64,000 nt of DNA from Limnobaculum xujianqingii (GTDB taxonomy: Bacteria; Pseudomonadota; Gammaproteobacteria; Enterobacterales; Enterobacteriaceae), in NCBI RefSeq assembly GCF_013394855.1, contig NZ_JABMLK010000001.1:1240001-1304000 (forward strand), read 5' to 3'. Each line of letters starts with the position of its first letter. Within the stretch, counting starts at the first letter, position 1. Under the pieces are notes generated by a model. It saw only the letters and a list, made by a program, of their open reading frames with translations, ran no database searches and was not told the origin of the DNA. Of this stretch, positions 1-8,772 are shown piece after piece. The translations under genes were made by a program, and so were the position numbers.

Positions 1-805
1 CATTGTTATCGTTAACGATGAAAATAACCCCATTACCCAAATTTGGAATCTGCTGTAAATAACGATTAAACCTGTTCAATTTAATATCGCTTGATACCAC
101 GCCAACATAGCGATTATCCATATCATAAACGGGACTACTGTATGAAATACTAATGCCTCTGATGGCATCCAGGTCCCAATATGCTCTGGTCCATGATGGC
201 TTTCGGCTGGCATTCACCTCACGAAACCAGGGACGAGTTCGGGGATCGTATTTATCTATGGTTTTGATGATTGGATTTTTGGTATCCATACCCGAATAAA
301 AATTCAAGGTACCCTGAGTTCGTTTATCTTTTAAAATTAACGTATAGGTATCCGTGATAGTTTCACGGCTAACACCGATGTAATCGCCATTCACCGCACC
401 GAATGCCACCAGACTGAGCTGAGGTGAATAAGGAAACACTCGTTTCATGGTGGCCATCAATGGCGATTCAAATTCATCCAGATTAGCCATCTCCCCTGAC
501 AACAGCTCTTGCATTGTCATTTCAACCGATGCATTCGCCTGTATTGGAACCTTCAGAAAGTTAAACAAATTAGTATGTACATACTCAATATGAGCAGAAA
601 TCAACTTGTCGCTAAGGCTATCGAAGATACGGTTTTCACTGCGGTACTGTAAAAAAACGGCTAAACCAAACATGATGGTTAATATAAAGACAAAAAGCGA
701 TGTCACAATCAGTTTCAAAGAGATTGAGTTTAATAATCGCACCTGTTTCACCACTTGCTGTTTGCCTGATTCAGAATACTCACGGGTTATTAAAGAATTT
801 TTCAA
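1..805 (-). CDS. Cache-domain membrane sensor protein, N-terminal part (3' end outside window)
   Basis: The frame stays open from the window edge for about 268 codons. It reads a short cytoplasmic start, one hydrophobic helix (about residues 30-53, rich in LIVF) and then an extracytoplasmic region. That region holds YDPRTRPWF (about residues 178-186), a hallmark of double-Cache small-ligand sensor domains, followed by a second subdomain with SYSSPVYD. Proteins with this start usually end in a GGDEF, EAL, histidine kinase or chemoreceptor module; that part lies outside the window, so the output is unknown. The start is uncertain: no ATG precedes the helix, so I used TTG at 805; GTG at 754 is the alternative. 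Neither has a good ribosome binding site. Confidence 0.75.
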   Translation of the reverse strand, partial: MKNSLITREYSESGKQQVVKQVRLLNSISLKLIVTSLFVFILTIMFGLAVFLQYRSENRIFDSLSDKLISAHIEYVHTNLFNFLKVPIQANASVEMTMQELLSGEMANLDEFESPLMATMKRVFPYSPQLSLVAFGAVNGDYIGVSRETITDTYTLILKDKRTQGTLNFYSGMDTKNPIIKTIDKYDPRTRPWFREVNASRKPSWTRAYWDLDAIRGISISYSSPVYDMDNRYVGVVSSDIKLNRFNRYLQQIPNLGNGVIFIVNDNN

Positions 806-1126
806 TGCACCAACACAATAACTGAAATTATCCGTGAACAGCCATATCTTTAGCTAAAGACAACTTAAGTTTATATTATTTCTGACTAAAGTTAGTCTAA
901 ATATAAAATTTATCTAAAAATATAATTTAAACCGGAATATGTTCGATAATACCAGCAAGACTGATACCGCTATCGATATTTATATGCACAAGAGTTGAAC
1001 TAACTGACTAAAACAAAAGCGATTACTTGATATTTTGGGTGAAGTATAAGCAAACGCGCTATTTTCCCATGTTGAGCGGTTGACAGAGTTAGCAATGGCA
1101 GATATCATGCGCCCTGTTCACACGAT

Positions 1127-1202
1127 TCCTCTGTAGTTCAGTCGGTAGAACGGCGGACTGTTAATCCGTATGTCACTGGTTCAAGTCCAGTCAGAGGAGC
1201 CA
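1127..1202 (+). tRNA. tRNA-Asn (anticodon GTT)
   Basis: A 76-base cloverleaf begins TCCTCTG and ends CAGAGGAGCCA with an encoded CCA. The anticodon loop reads CTGTTAA and the T-loop TTCAAGT. It is almost identical to the E. coli tRNA-Asn genes. A hairpin terminator follows eight bases downstream. Confidence 0.97.
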
Positions 1203-1209
1203 TATTTAG

Positions 1210-1240
1210 AAAGGCCCGCTATTTAGCGGGCCTTTTGCTT
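1210..1240. terminator. Bidirectional terminator after tRNA-Asn and the fimbrial operon
   Basis: The stem AAGGCCCGCT/AGCGGGCCTT closes a short ATTT-type loop and is followed by TTGCTTT on the plus strand. It lies between the convergent tRNA gene and the fimbrial operon, so it probably serves both. Confidence 0.85.
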
Positions 1241-1335
1241 TCTGGTTATTATAGTAGTGGTACAACCTCTTTGCTTCCTTCCCTGTCATCATTAACGAAT
1301 CAATTTTACTGACTACTTTTTACCCTCTCCCATCT

Positions 1336-2346
1336 TTATTGATAGGTAACATTCAGGATAGCTACACTATTTGCCTGTCCCGGCATGACTTTGGTTTGAG
1401 TCTGATAATAACGAGTTTTAAATGTAACTCGCTCCGTAGTTAACGCCGAGTTTACCAGCTCAATTGGCTGATTAAGCCTTAACGGTTGTGAGTTATAAAG
1501 TATTTGAACACCAAGACCACTGGCTACACCCGGTGCACCTTCATTGGTTAATGCTAATACACTGTCATCACTCACACCTGTACTTTGTGCACCTTCGAGC
1601 TTCGCGGAAATTTTAGCGCTTTCATTTCCGGTACAATTAAAATCAACATTAAATGTATTTTCAGTGGTTGTCGGCCCGGTTTGGTTAAGTGTTCCCGCAT
1701 AAACATCACCAAGTGAAACCGGAACGTTAGGCGTTGTGGTATTGCAGGTTAAAGATTGCACGGCAATATTCGTTGTGCCCGAAATAAAAAGTTGTGATGT
1801 TAATAAGCTACTGTAGTAATAAACAAACTGCCCTGATTGAGGAATAGTAACGGCTGTTGGTTGAATAGTATCAGTGACGACCAGCTCTACCCGGTACATA
1901 AATGTTGGCGTATAGGTTGTACCAATAAGAAAACTGGGAGAAAACGGTATATCAACTTGAGGATAATAACCTAACGCTGCACTTGAAGTATTTGTGCTAC
2001 TTGAATAACGTACTCTCACACCAATAGAAGAATTGCTGGTGGCATAAACACCACTATAACCAGCAACCGATGTCATTGGGTATTCATAACCGATACGGTT
2101 CTTATTTCCACCTTCATTACATCTGACTGACGTAGAACCTGCGTTATACCAATCACTATCCCAAATGCTGGTTCCAGGCTGAACATTTCTCTTTACTGAA
2201 ATGGTCGCTGGTAAAGTGATGGTTTTATCAATCCTGCCAATCTCATTGAACAAACAATCGGCTCTGGCCACTGTACTGCCTAACAGTCCGAAGGCTAACA
2301 GCAAAATGGTATAGATTATCTTTTGCCAATAAATATTATAATTCAT
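1336..2346 (-). CDS. Two-domain fimbrial tip adhesin (FimH/MrpH-like)
   Basis: A 336-residue protein with a signal peptide (hydrophobic core LLLAFGLLGST, cleavage near ARA-DC). The first half is a diverged, beta-rich Ser/Thr/Tyr domain with few matches to named lectins. The second half looks like a pilin domain: SLTCNTTTPNVPVSLG near residue 200, a second cysteine in FNVDFNCTGNES, and the terminal strand SVAILNVTYQ used for donor-strand exchange. The start at 2346 is chosen over longer frames because the signal peptide begins there and GGGA precedes it. It is the last gene of the five-gene operon, the usual place for the adhesin. The receptor it binds cannot be read from sequence. Confidence 0.8.
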   Translation of the reverse strand: MNYNIYWQKIIYTILLLAFGLLGSTVARADCLFNEIGRIDKTITLPATISVKRNVQPGTSIWDSDWYNAGSTSVRCNEGGNKNRIGYEYPMTSVAGYSGVYATSNSSIGVRVRYSSSTNTSSAALGYYPQVDIPFSPSFLIGTTYTPTFMYRVELVVTDTIQPTAVTIPQSGQFVYYYSSLLTSQLFISGTTNIAVQSLTCNTTTPNVPVSLGDVYAGTLNQTGPTTTENTFNVDFNCTGNESAKISAKLEGAQSTGVSDDSVLALTNEGAPGVASGLGVQILYNSQPLRLNQPIELVNSALTTERVTFKTRYYQTQTKVMPGQANSVAILNVTYQ

Positions 2347-2419
2347 ATTCTTTTTCCCACTTAACACCTTGTTATGTATGGCTATCCCACTAGCATTATT
2401 TTTATTATTAATAAAAATA

Positions 2420-2950
2420 TCAGTCATAGATGAAAGTAACCAACATCGCACCATATATGCTGCCTGACGTGGCATTTCCCGTGGCGCTATAAACACGAGC
2501 CTGAAAATCAAAATCAGCTGAATGCGTTATCGATGAAATGCCTTTAACCCAGCTTCCATCTATTGGTGATAAAGAGTTATCACTCCAGCCTGAGTTTGCT
2601 GGTATTACTTTGATACCAATATTCTGTGCACTTCCTGAACTACCATAGCCTGAATTATCATCAGGATAAGATAGCCCGGAGAACTGAGCCTTCACTGAGG
2701 TTGTACTTTCGGGACAATCCTTAACGGTAATTCTAAAATTCTTAATCGCCGGGGAATATGACCCTGGTTGCTGAAGATCGACCGCTGACATCTTGCCAAA
2801 ATCCACAGTTTGGTTTTTGGTATCAACGACACAGGGTGAGGCCAAAACTCGTCCCTCAATGTTGACCGTAATATTTTCTGCCCATGCATTCTGACTAATG
2901 AGAGTCAAAATAAAGAATAACTTCAGCCAATTAATTTTGGTCTTCATCAT
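2420..2950 (-). CDS. Minor fimbrial subunit
   Basis: A 176-residue type 1 pilin-family protein. It has a signal peptide ending QNAWA, the first pilin cysteine in ASPCVVDT, a second in VKDCPEST, and a terminal strand AMLVTFIYD. It lies between the usher and adhesin genes, as FimF/FimG/MrpG-type adaptor subunits do, so it probably links the tip adhesin to the rod. A strong ribosome binding site (AAGGGGACC) precedes two adjacent ATG codons, so the start is 2950 or 2947. Nothing is broken in the frame. Assignment to a specific minor subunit is not possible from sequence alone. Confidence 0.85.
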   Translation of the reverse strand: MMKTKINWLKLFFILTLISQNAWAENITVNIEGRVLASPCVVDTKNQTVDFGKMSAVDLQQPGSYSPAIKNFRITVKDCPESTTSVKAQFSGLSYPDDNSGYGSSGSAQNIGIKVIPANSGWSDNSLSPIDGSWVKGISSITHSADFDFQARVYSATGNATSGSIYGAMLVTFIYD

Positions 2951-2990
2951 GTCTGGTCCCCTTGTTAAACGTTATGCCCTGCTTCAGTCT

Positions 2991-5561
2991 TTATTCACAC
3001 ACCGCATTCAGCATATAAATTCCCGTTTCTGGGGTATCTTGCGTATTGTTATAATTAACGGAGCACTGTTCAGATGAAGAATTTCCCCATTTCGCTTTCA
3101 GTTGCCCCTTAGCATCCATGCCTGTCATAAAGACCTGGCCATTTTCACCCACTATTCCTGCCTGACTCTTTTTATTGCCCATCACAGCAATAACAGCACC
3201 AAAAGGAACTGGCTGATTATTCTTCTGTAATAACGTCATCAGCATTCGCTGCCCTACGTTAGTATCATATTCAGCACGCACCACCGCTCCTCTGGTTGGT
3301 GTTAGTGTTTGACTGGCTATTGTCATATCAACATCATCAGCAAAAGAAGCGGTATCCAGCGTGACGACATTTTTACGGTATGCCGTCACATAAGGAACAA
3401 CAGCATATCCACGCCAGTCGGTACGAACGCCGGTATTGTTAGTCACACCGACATCATCAGCACCTGGCGCTTTTACTAACGCCACCGTCTCTCCCAATGA
3501 TTGGGATAAAGTGACGCCGTCGCTATGTACCAATACCCCGCCTTCCAGGCCATAGTTCAACCGCTGCATATTTGAATCGTTACTGTAGCCAGCATTAACC
3601 CGGCCATATCTTCCCCGGTAGTCCACGCCAGCATTACCGCTGATGCCTTCCCCCTGGCTGGTATACCCCTGACTGACGTTATAGCTGAGATTATTATTTT
3701 CCAGTGCAGTGCCGCCTAGTCCCACAGTATTCGAAGTTTTGCCATGACGGCTGCTGTTCAGGCTATAGTTGGCATAACTATTAGATAGCCAACGGTCTAA
3801 CGGCACACTGATATTCAAAGAGAAAATCTGATCGGTATTATTTGTTTTGTCGCCGTTACTATCCGCACTGTTTTTGCTATAGGTATAATTCATTCCATAG
3901 CTAATACTGTTCCAATTATTGCTATACCCGATACTGGCAGACTGAGTGTTTCGCTGGTCATTCCAGTAATCTTCATTTATCAAACTTATCGAAAGGCTAC
4001 CCGCCGATTTACCTAAATGCTGACTTAGCATCAGCTCCGAACGGCTTTTCTTATGATCGTAAAAACTGTTTCCTGCTTCGTAATTACCGGTATAACTGTT
4101 TAACGTTTCTTGTAACGTATAAAAGCCTGATGTGGAGTAACGGTATCCTGCCAGCGCAAAGTTAGTTCCGGTATCAACAAAGTTTTTGTTATAGCGCACC
4201 CGCCAGGATTGCCCTTGCTGGCCGGATTGATCTTTCAGTGAGGCGTTTGAATTAGTTACATCAACTGAAAGCGCGCCTATGGTGCCCATATTTTTGCCAA
4301 GGCCGAATAACAAAGACTGATATTGATTACTGGCGATCTGCGCCCCACTGTAAATAGTGGTATTCCACGGCAAACCATAAATAGCGGTTAACTGACCGAA
4401 CGCTTTTTTATCCACATCTGAATTTGAGGGGCGGTATTCCCCACCAGTAATGCTGTATTTGAAACGTCCCTCTCTTTGTAAAACCGGAACAGCGGCATAA
4501 GGAACCGTAAAATTCTGTTCCGTACCGTCGGCTTCTTTTACCGTAACGGTAAGATCGCCACTGCTGGCTGTTGAAAACAGGTCGGTAATCTCAAATGCAC
4601 CTGGAGGAACATAGCTTTGATATATCTGATAACCATTTTGATGAATAGTGATTTGAGCATTAGTATTGGCAATACCTCTGACCACCGGGGAATAGCCACG
4701 CATACTGTCGGGCAACATATCATCATCAGAAGCGACTTGAACACCGCGGAAAGGCACGCTGTCAAACATATCGCTGGATGAATAGCTATCACCAATGACC
4801 AACTGACTTTTCAGCGGAATAATATCGCGCTGAACGTAAGTATTGATGGAATCCCATTTATCATTTCCATCACTGTCGCGATTCCAGGTTGAATAGTTAC
4901 GTAATCGCCAGGCACCGACATTAAGTCCCGAGCGCAAATTCAAATAATAATTACTGCTATCCTGATCGTCACGATCGCTGATTCTGCTGTTAGAGCCACT
5001 AAAGCTATAGTTCAATAAGAGTGCGCTAATTCCCTGATCTAATTTGTCAGGTGATACATAGCCACGAGCCTGAGAGTTTAGTGCAGCCTGAGGAATACTT
5101 AAGTTCAAACGCTGTTGGCTGAAATTAAAATCTGTTGATGCCAAAGGAATAATTTGAGCCAGGTTGACGCATTGCGTATCGTCTTTAGTAGACGAAATAA
5201 GCCCCGACTTCACCCCTAATCCTTCAAGCATTCCGGCACTCAGGCAAGGTAACAGAGTTTGTTTTCCGTCCTGACCTTGCTGTAACTGAAAATCAATTTC
5301 TAATGATTCCACCATCTCATTATTAAGATAGAGATCAACCCGATACTGACCGGGTGCCTGTGGACCATCCTGTTCAAAAACGCTAAGGTCAGTGCCCGCT
5401 AAATCTTGTTTATCTAAAGATAATAAAGCTGGATTAAAATACTCCTCAGCACAAACCTGATTAATGCCTCCCAGCAACAAAGCAAGATGAAAAGCAAGTA
5501 ATGTCAGTTTAAAACCACGAGATCCATTAACTTGAGTGTGTCCATTACTTATTCTTTTCAT
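2991..5561 (-). CDS. Outer membrane fimbrial usher (FimD/PapC family)
   Basis: An 856-residue usher, the normal length of the family. The order is signal peptide, N-terminal chaperone-binding domain (YFNPALLSLD near residue 41), 24-strand barrel with plug (RGYSPVVRGIANTNAQ marks the plug start), and C-terminal domains ending with the cysteine pair EQCSVN and LNAVCE. It secretes chaperone-bound subunits and polymerises them into the fimbria. It sits between the chaperone gene and the minor subunit gene, with gaps of about 87 and 40 bases. The frame has no interruption. No close named operon was recognised, so I give no symbol. Confidence 0.95.
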   Translation of the reverse strand: MKRISNGHTQVNGSRGFKLTLLAFHLALLLGGINQVCAEEYFNPALLSLDKQDLAGTDLSVFEQDGPQAPGQYRVDLYLNNEMVESLEIDFQLQQGQDGKQTLLPCLSAGMLEGLGVKSGLISSTKDDTQCVNLAQIIPLASTDFNFSQQRLNLSIPQAALNSQARGYVSPDKLDQGISALLLNYSFSGSNSRISDRDDQDSSNYYLNLRSGLNVGAWRLRNYSTWNRDSDGNDKWDSINTYVQRDIIPLKSQLVIGDSYSSSDMFDSVPFRGVQVASDDDMLPDSMRGYSPVVRGIANTNAQITIHQNGYQIYQSYVPPGAFEITDLFSTASSGDLTVTVKEADGTEQNFTVPYAAVPVLQREGRFKYSITGGEYRPSNSDVDKKAFGQLTAIYGLPWNTTIYSGAQIASNQYQSLLFGLGKNMGTIGALSVDVTNSNASLKDQSGQQGQSWRVRYNKNFVDTGTNFALAGYRYSTSGFYTLQETLNSYTGNYEAGNSFYDHKKSRSELMLSQHLGKSAGSLSISLINEDYWNDQRNTQSASIGYSNNWNSISYGMNYTYSKNSADSNGDKTNNTDQIFSLNISVPLDRWLSNSYANYSLNSSRHGKTSNTVGLGGTALENNNLSYNVSQGYTSQGEGISGNAGVDYRGRYGRVNAGYSNDSNMQRLNYGLEGGVLVHSDGVTLSQSLGETVALVKAPGADDVGVTNNTGVRTDWRGYAVVPYVTAYRKNVVTLDTASFADDVDMTIASQTLTPTRGAVVRAEYDTNVGQRMLMTLLQKNNQPVPFGAVIAVMGNKKSQAGIVGENGQVFMTGMDAKGQLKAKWGNSSSEQCSVNYNNTQDTPETGIYMLNAVCE

Positions 5562-5648
5562 TATGCATTACTCCATTGTTCAGACATTCCTTTTGCCCCG
5601 GCAAACTTTAATTTCTGGCCATATGTGGACATCAATCTACCTATTGAT

Positions 5649-6326
5649 TTAGAGGCTTCCGGTATAGGTTTTACTGACACCACCATAGTCATTGATGATC
5701 TGCCAACTTAGCTTTCCACTTGAATTTTTTGCTAATGATTTAAAGCTTGTACTGGAATGAGGAGCGACCATCGTAGAATCAGGAACGGTGGATCCATTAA
5801 TCTTTATAGTGAAAAAAGTAATGTAATAAGGAGAGTTATTTGTGACGCTAAAACCATTACCGTCGCGCTGCCATTTTAATTCCTGAGCAGCCTCTTCTAA
5901 CGTTCCAGTTAATTCTTTGGGACGATAAATTAATTTAATTCGCGTTTTCACTGCAATTTGCAATGAATTTTCTTTTTTATCCGCAGAAGGAATTGATTTA
6001 ATATTTAGCCAAAACAAGGATTCCTTATCTTGCGGTAAATCACCACCTGCTCTAACAATACGTAATACATTCTCTTGCCCACCTCCATTTAAACGAAATA
6101 ATGGAGGAGTAACAACAAAGGGTGCTTTTTCTGTTACACCTTCCTGACTATCAACCCAGGACTGTATTAAATAAGCTGAATTATCAAGATTACTGATATT
6201 AATAGTGGACTCTTTTTTTGCACCATCATAAATAAGACGAGTTCCACCAATAACTACGCCAGCCTGAGTCACTCCACTCAGTGAAACCAGCAATGTCGCT
6301 ATTAATAGTTTAATACTTTTTTTCAT
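5649..6326 (-). CDS. Periplasmic fimbrial chaperone (FimC/PapD family)
   Basis: A 225-residue chaperone with a signal peptide ending GVTQA. The first immunoglobulin-like domain keeps GTRLIYDG, whose Arg anchors the subunit carboxyl end, and RIKLIYRP, with the partner Lys. QSWVDSQEG and FVVTPPLFRL are also family motifs. It folds pilins by donor-strand complementation and hands them to the usher encoded next. CAGGAA lies eight bases before the ATG. The gene follows the major pilin after a 105-base gap that holds a strong hairpin, which probably sets a lower dose of chaperone than pilin. Confidence 0.95.
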   Translation of the reverse strand: MKKSIKLLIATLLVSLSGVTQAGVVIGGTRLIYDGAKKESTINISNLDNSAYLIQSWVDSQEGVTEKAPFVVTPPLFRLNGGGQENVLRIVRAGGDLPQDKESLFWLNIKSIPSADKKENSLQIAVKTRIKLIYRPKELTGTLEEAAQELKWQRDGNGFSVTNNSPYYITFFTIKINGSTVPDSTMVAPHSSTSFKSLAKNSSGKLSWQIINDYGGVSKTYTGSL

Positions 6327-6361
6327 TTATTATTCCTGAATAATAATGATATAAGAAGGTG

Positions 6362-6386
6362 GGTCAGGAGCATTATTCTCCTGACC
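6362..6386 (-). promoter_or_regulatory. Hairpin between major pilin and chaperone genes
   Basis: GGTCAGGAG and CTCCTGACC form a perfect 9-bp stem with a 7-base loop. No T-tract follows in the direction of transcription. It therefore fits mRNA processing or 3' protection of the pilin transcript better than a full terminator. Confidence 0.6.
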
Positions 6387-6431
6387 TTACTTTCATTTAT
6401 TTACTAAGTTGTGAAATGCTTTACCTGATAA

Positions 6432-6950
6432 TTAAGGATAAATAATGGTAAAGTTTGCTACTGCATTAGCTGCACCAGCTGTAACTGTTGTACTGGTTGA
6501 AACATAATAAGCAGTAAAGTCCAGAGTATTATCTCCTGCTACCAGAGGGGTGTAGGTTGTAGACTCAGAACCTAATACAATTTTTTGACCTGCTTTATCT
6601 TTGATCTGAACACCAACACCAGCAGCACCACCGGTAATATCCAGAATATCGGTTTTTCCAGATACGGTTGTTCCTTCAAAACGAACCGCAACACCCGATG
6701 TCAGAACGTCTGTAGGGCAGTTTTCTAACTTCAGGCTAAATGGCATTGGTGAAGATGTATCACCCGCTGCAGTAAATACAGTTTTAGACACTCGACCTAA
6801 ATTAACATCTAAATTTTGGCTGCTGCTTTCAACAGTACAAGCTGATTCCAAAATCGTACCTTTGAAATTGACTTTACCATCTTCAGCAAAAACGATCGGG
6901 CTTAAAGCAGTACAAGCTAAAGCGGTGGAAAACAAAACATATTTTTTCAT
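6432..6950 (-). CDS. Major fimbrial subunit (type 1 pilin family)
   Basis: A 172-residue pilin with a signal peptide MKKYVLFSTALACTAL...VFA, the cysteine pair SACTVES and LENCPTDV, an Ala/Thr/Val-rich body and the terminal strand AVANFTIIYP. It is the first gene of the operon, nearest the long upstream regulatory region, and has a spaced 3' hairpin before the chaperone gene. Both fit the most abundant subunit, FimA/MrpA-like. Length is normal. The promoter must lie in the AT-rich DNA above 6950; I saw no recombinase gene or fimS-type inverted repeats near it. Confidence 0.9.
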   Translation of the reverse strand: MKKYVLFSTALACTALSPIVFAEDGKVNFKGTILESACTVESSSQNLDVNLGRVSKTVFTAAGDTSSPMPFSLKLENCPTDVLTSGVAVRFEGTTVSGKTDILDITGGAAGVGVQIKDKAGQKIVLGSESTTYTPLVAGDNTLDFTAYYVSTSTTVTAGAANAVANFTIIYP

Positions 6951-7669
6951 ACTATTTTCCTTTACATATTAAATGGTAAACCATTTCATGTATTTCTATT
7001 TATGACATGACTCCATGTCATTCCCTGTTTATTCGCTTAAGATAATTGAGTTCCGCCAGCTGATATAAAATCAGCCGTCTAAAATCAACTTTTATTCGAA
7101 CATTAATATTTGGTGTCACTAGAATAAAAAAATTTAATGCGTTTTAAAAACTCACTAATCAATCAATTCAAGACAATTGAAATATACTCCATAAAAATTG
7201 GAACTCAATACCCCGATAATTACGATTGAATTTTAAACAGATAATTAACAATATTCACATCCAATTGTTTTAAATAAGATTAATTTAAATTTAATTTTTC
7301 ACACTTAAAAACAATAAGTAATTACTTATTCTCGTAAGGTTGAAATAAAATAAATTTGAAATTATAGCTCACTTAAAATAAAGCATATTTATAGAATATA
7401 ACAGGGTTTAAAAATCTATCGAGATAACCTAATCAATTGAACAATAACAAATTAATATATGGCAGGTATAATTAAAATTAACTATTACAAGTAAAAATGA
7501 GCAAAAACCTAAAAAAAAGAGATGACCATATAAAAAACATAAATTCTACTATAAGCGTTGTAAATTCTTTTTTTCTTCATTCATAAGAACAAAAAAATAA
7601 CAGGCAATAGACTTAAAACTCTTAATAGGAATAACTCTAAAGGTGTGTAGATAGTATCGTTCGAAAAGA

Positions 7670-7807
7670 ATGTGCTCAGAGCCAATAAAATTAAGCGACG
7701 CTAAAGTTATCGCTGAAGATCCGATGCTGTACCCTGACTGTGATTTAGTGATACTGAAAATAACAGTACAGATTCCCTTAGCTCACTACTTCTACAGTTA
7801 CCAATAG
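7670..7807 (+). CDS. Short unrecognised open frame, possible gene remnant
   Basis: A 45-codon frame starts ATG TGC TCA and ends in TAG. Its translation has a normal amino-acid mix (it includes AEDPMLYPDCDL), unlike the random AT-rich frames around it. A 9-bp stem hairpin stands 47 bases after the stop. The ribosome binding site is poor. No family is recognised. It could be the 3' remnant of a decayed gene, a small protein gene or chance. Confidence 0.25.
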   Translation: MCSEPIKLSDAKVIAEDPMLYPDCDLVILKITVQIPLAHYFYSYQ

Positions 7808-7853
7808 CTAATATTATGATTTTATTGATGGAAAGGCGGAATATTGATATGAA

Positions 7854-7883
7854 AAAGCCCTGACTATTGTTAGCCAGGGCTTT
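7854..7883. terminator. Terminator-like hairpin in the long intergenic region
   Basis: AAAGCCCTG and CAGGGCTTT form a 9-bp stem with a 12-base loop. It has short A and T runs on both sides, so it could act in either direction. The gene it once served is not evident. Confidence 0.55.
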
Positions 7884-8107
7884 AGGGTAAAACAAATTGT
7901 GAGTTAAACATTAATACTTCAACAGATCGTTACTACTAAAAAAACTAGATGTACACGTTTTACATAAGAGAAAAATTAAGTATTTATAGCTAAAAATCCC
8001 TCCGATTTATTGACCGAAACACTATAATTTTCTGCACATTTAAACTATTAAGTTAGTTTGCTTTATTGGGTTTAACTAACTCAGTACACCACCTACGCAA
8101 CAGGTTC

Positions 8108-8242
8108 TCAATTCATCATCAGTCTGAAACTGTCACGCGCCCTTTCGTTCCCGGCACGCGATGATACTTTAAACTTCGTGACCCGACTTCTGCCGCAATG
8201 ACAATTATTAATACCCAAATTGCGGCTTCTTCTCATTAACAT
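8108..8242 (-). CDS. Short unrecognised open frame, Arg/Cys-rich
   Basis: A 44-codon frame begins ATGTTAATG (start at 8242 or 8236) and ends TGA. It encodes a basic peptide with a CHC motif and an R-x-R-rich start (LMRRSRN). An 8-bp inverted repeat follows at 8052-8083, and another, GCCGCAAT/ATTGCGGC, lies inside it at 8192-8226. I recognise no family. The internal hairpin could equally mean a structured RNA instead of a protein. Confidence 0.2.
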   Translation of the reverse strand: MLMRRSRNLGINNCHCGRSRVTKFKVSSRAGNERARDSFRLMMN

Positions 8243-8282
8243 GCGTTAACTACGAGGCCCTTATCGCGTTTTTTAGACCAAA

Positions 8283-8330
8283 CGCCTGCGTTACAAAATC
8301 ACCTGAAAGGTTGATTGCGCCTGCGTTACA
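8283..8330. repeat. 13-base direct repeat CGCCTGCGTTACA
   Basis: The same 13 bases occur at 8283-8295 and 8318-8330, separated by 22 bases, with AGACCAA near each. They lie about 450 bases before ptsG. Purpose unknown. Confidence 0.6.
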
Positions 8331-8643
8331 GACCAATCTAATCCTTTATCAGAGCTTGTCAATACTGTTTTTTTATACATATAAAAATATCTTTTTTTCA
8401 TAGCAAAATCAGCTAGCTAGCAACTCTTGATTATGATGTTTTTTTATCAATAATCTTTTTGGTCAAAAAAAGATTATTCCTCCCCTATTTTTCTAACCAA
8501 TAAACTCACAGCGACTATACTTACTCATACTCTATTTATGACATCTTAATCTCATTTTTATATAGATTTTATGGGGTTAGAAAAATGAATAAATAGCTTA
8601 CAATGACTGGACTATGTTCGATATTTACACAATTTTAAGAAAT

Positions 8644-8659
8644 TGTGACAACTATCACC
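8644..8659 (+). promoter_or_regulatory. CRP-cAMP binding site before ptsG
   Basis: TGTGACAACTATCACC matches the TGTGA-N6-TCACA consensus except for the last base. It lies about 115 bases before the ptsG start and just upstream of the Mlc-like operator, as expected for a catabolite-controlled glucose transporter. Confidence 0.7.
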
Positions 8660-8669
8660 TTATGTCCCA

Positions 8670-8700
8670 GGTATTTATTTTACGCTATGAAATAAATACC
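8670..8700 (+). promoter_or_regulatory. Mlc-type operator before ptsG
   Basis: GGTATTTATTT and AAATAAATACC are perfect inverted arms around TACGCTATG. The whole closely resembles Mlc operators of E. coli ptsG (TTATTTTAC...AATAAATA). It lies 73-103 bases before the start codon. Mlc would release it when PtsG is transporting glucose. Confidence 0.75.
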
Positions 8701-8772
8701 CTGACCTGAAATTCAGACTCATTGTTCTTAAACCGTCCTGACTAAAACAGACGTTATCCTGGAGCACTTTCC

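Larger units (their letters stand above)
6951..8640. other. Long AT-rich intergenic region upstream of the fimbrial operon
   Basis: About 1.7 kb carries no gene longer than 60 codons that I can defend. The part from 6951 to about 7620 is extremely A+T-rich, the kind of DNA bound by H-NS, and should contain the fimbrial promoter. From about 7620 to 8340 the composition is more normal, with two short open frames (7670-7807 plus, 8108-8242 minus), several inverted repeats and a 13-base direct repeat. This second part may be decayed coding DNA or a small RNA locus. The rest is AT-rich leader of ptsG. Confidence 0.6.

Noticed and set aside
606..821. 71-codon plus-strand frame near the left edge
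   Set aside because: It lies wholly opposite the Cache sensor gene, whose translation is far more protein-like.
6951..7600. Invertible fimS-like promoter switch for the fimbrial operon
   Set aside because: No pair of 9-12 base inverted repeats with the right spacing was found and no FimB/FimE-type recombinase gene is in the window.
7707..7895. 62-codon minus-strand frame in the long intergenic region
   Set aside because: It crosses a terminator-like hairpin and lies opposite the more plausible 7670-7807 frame.
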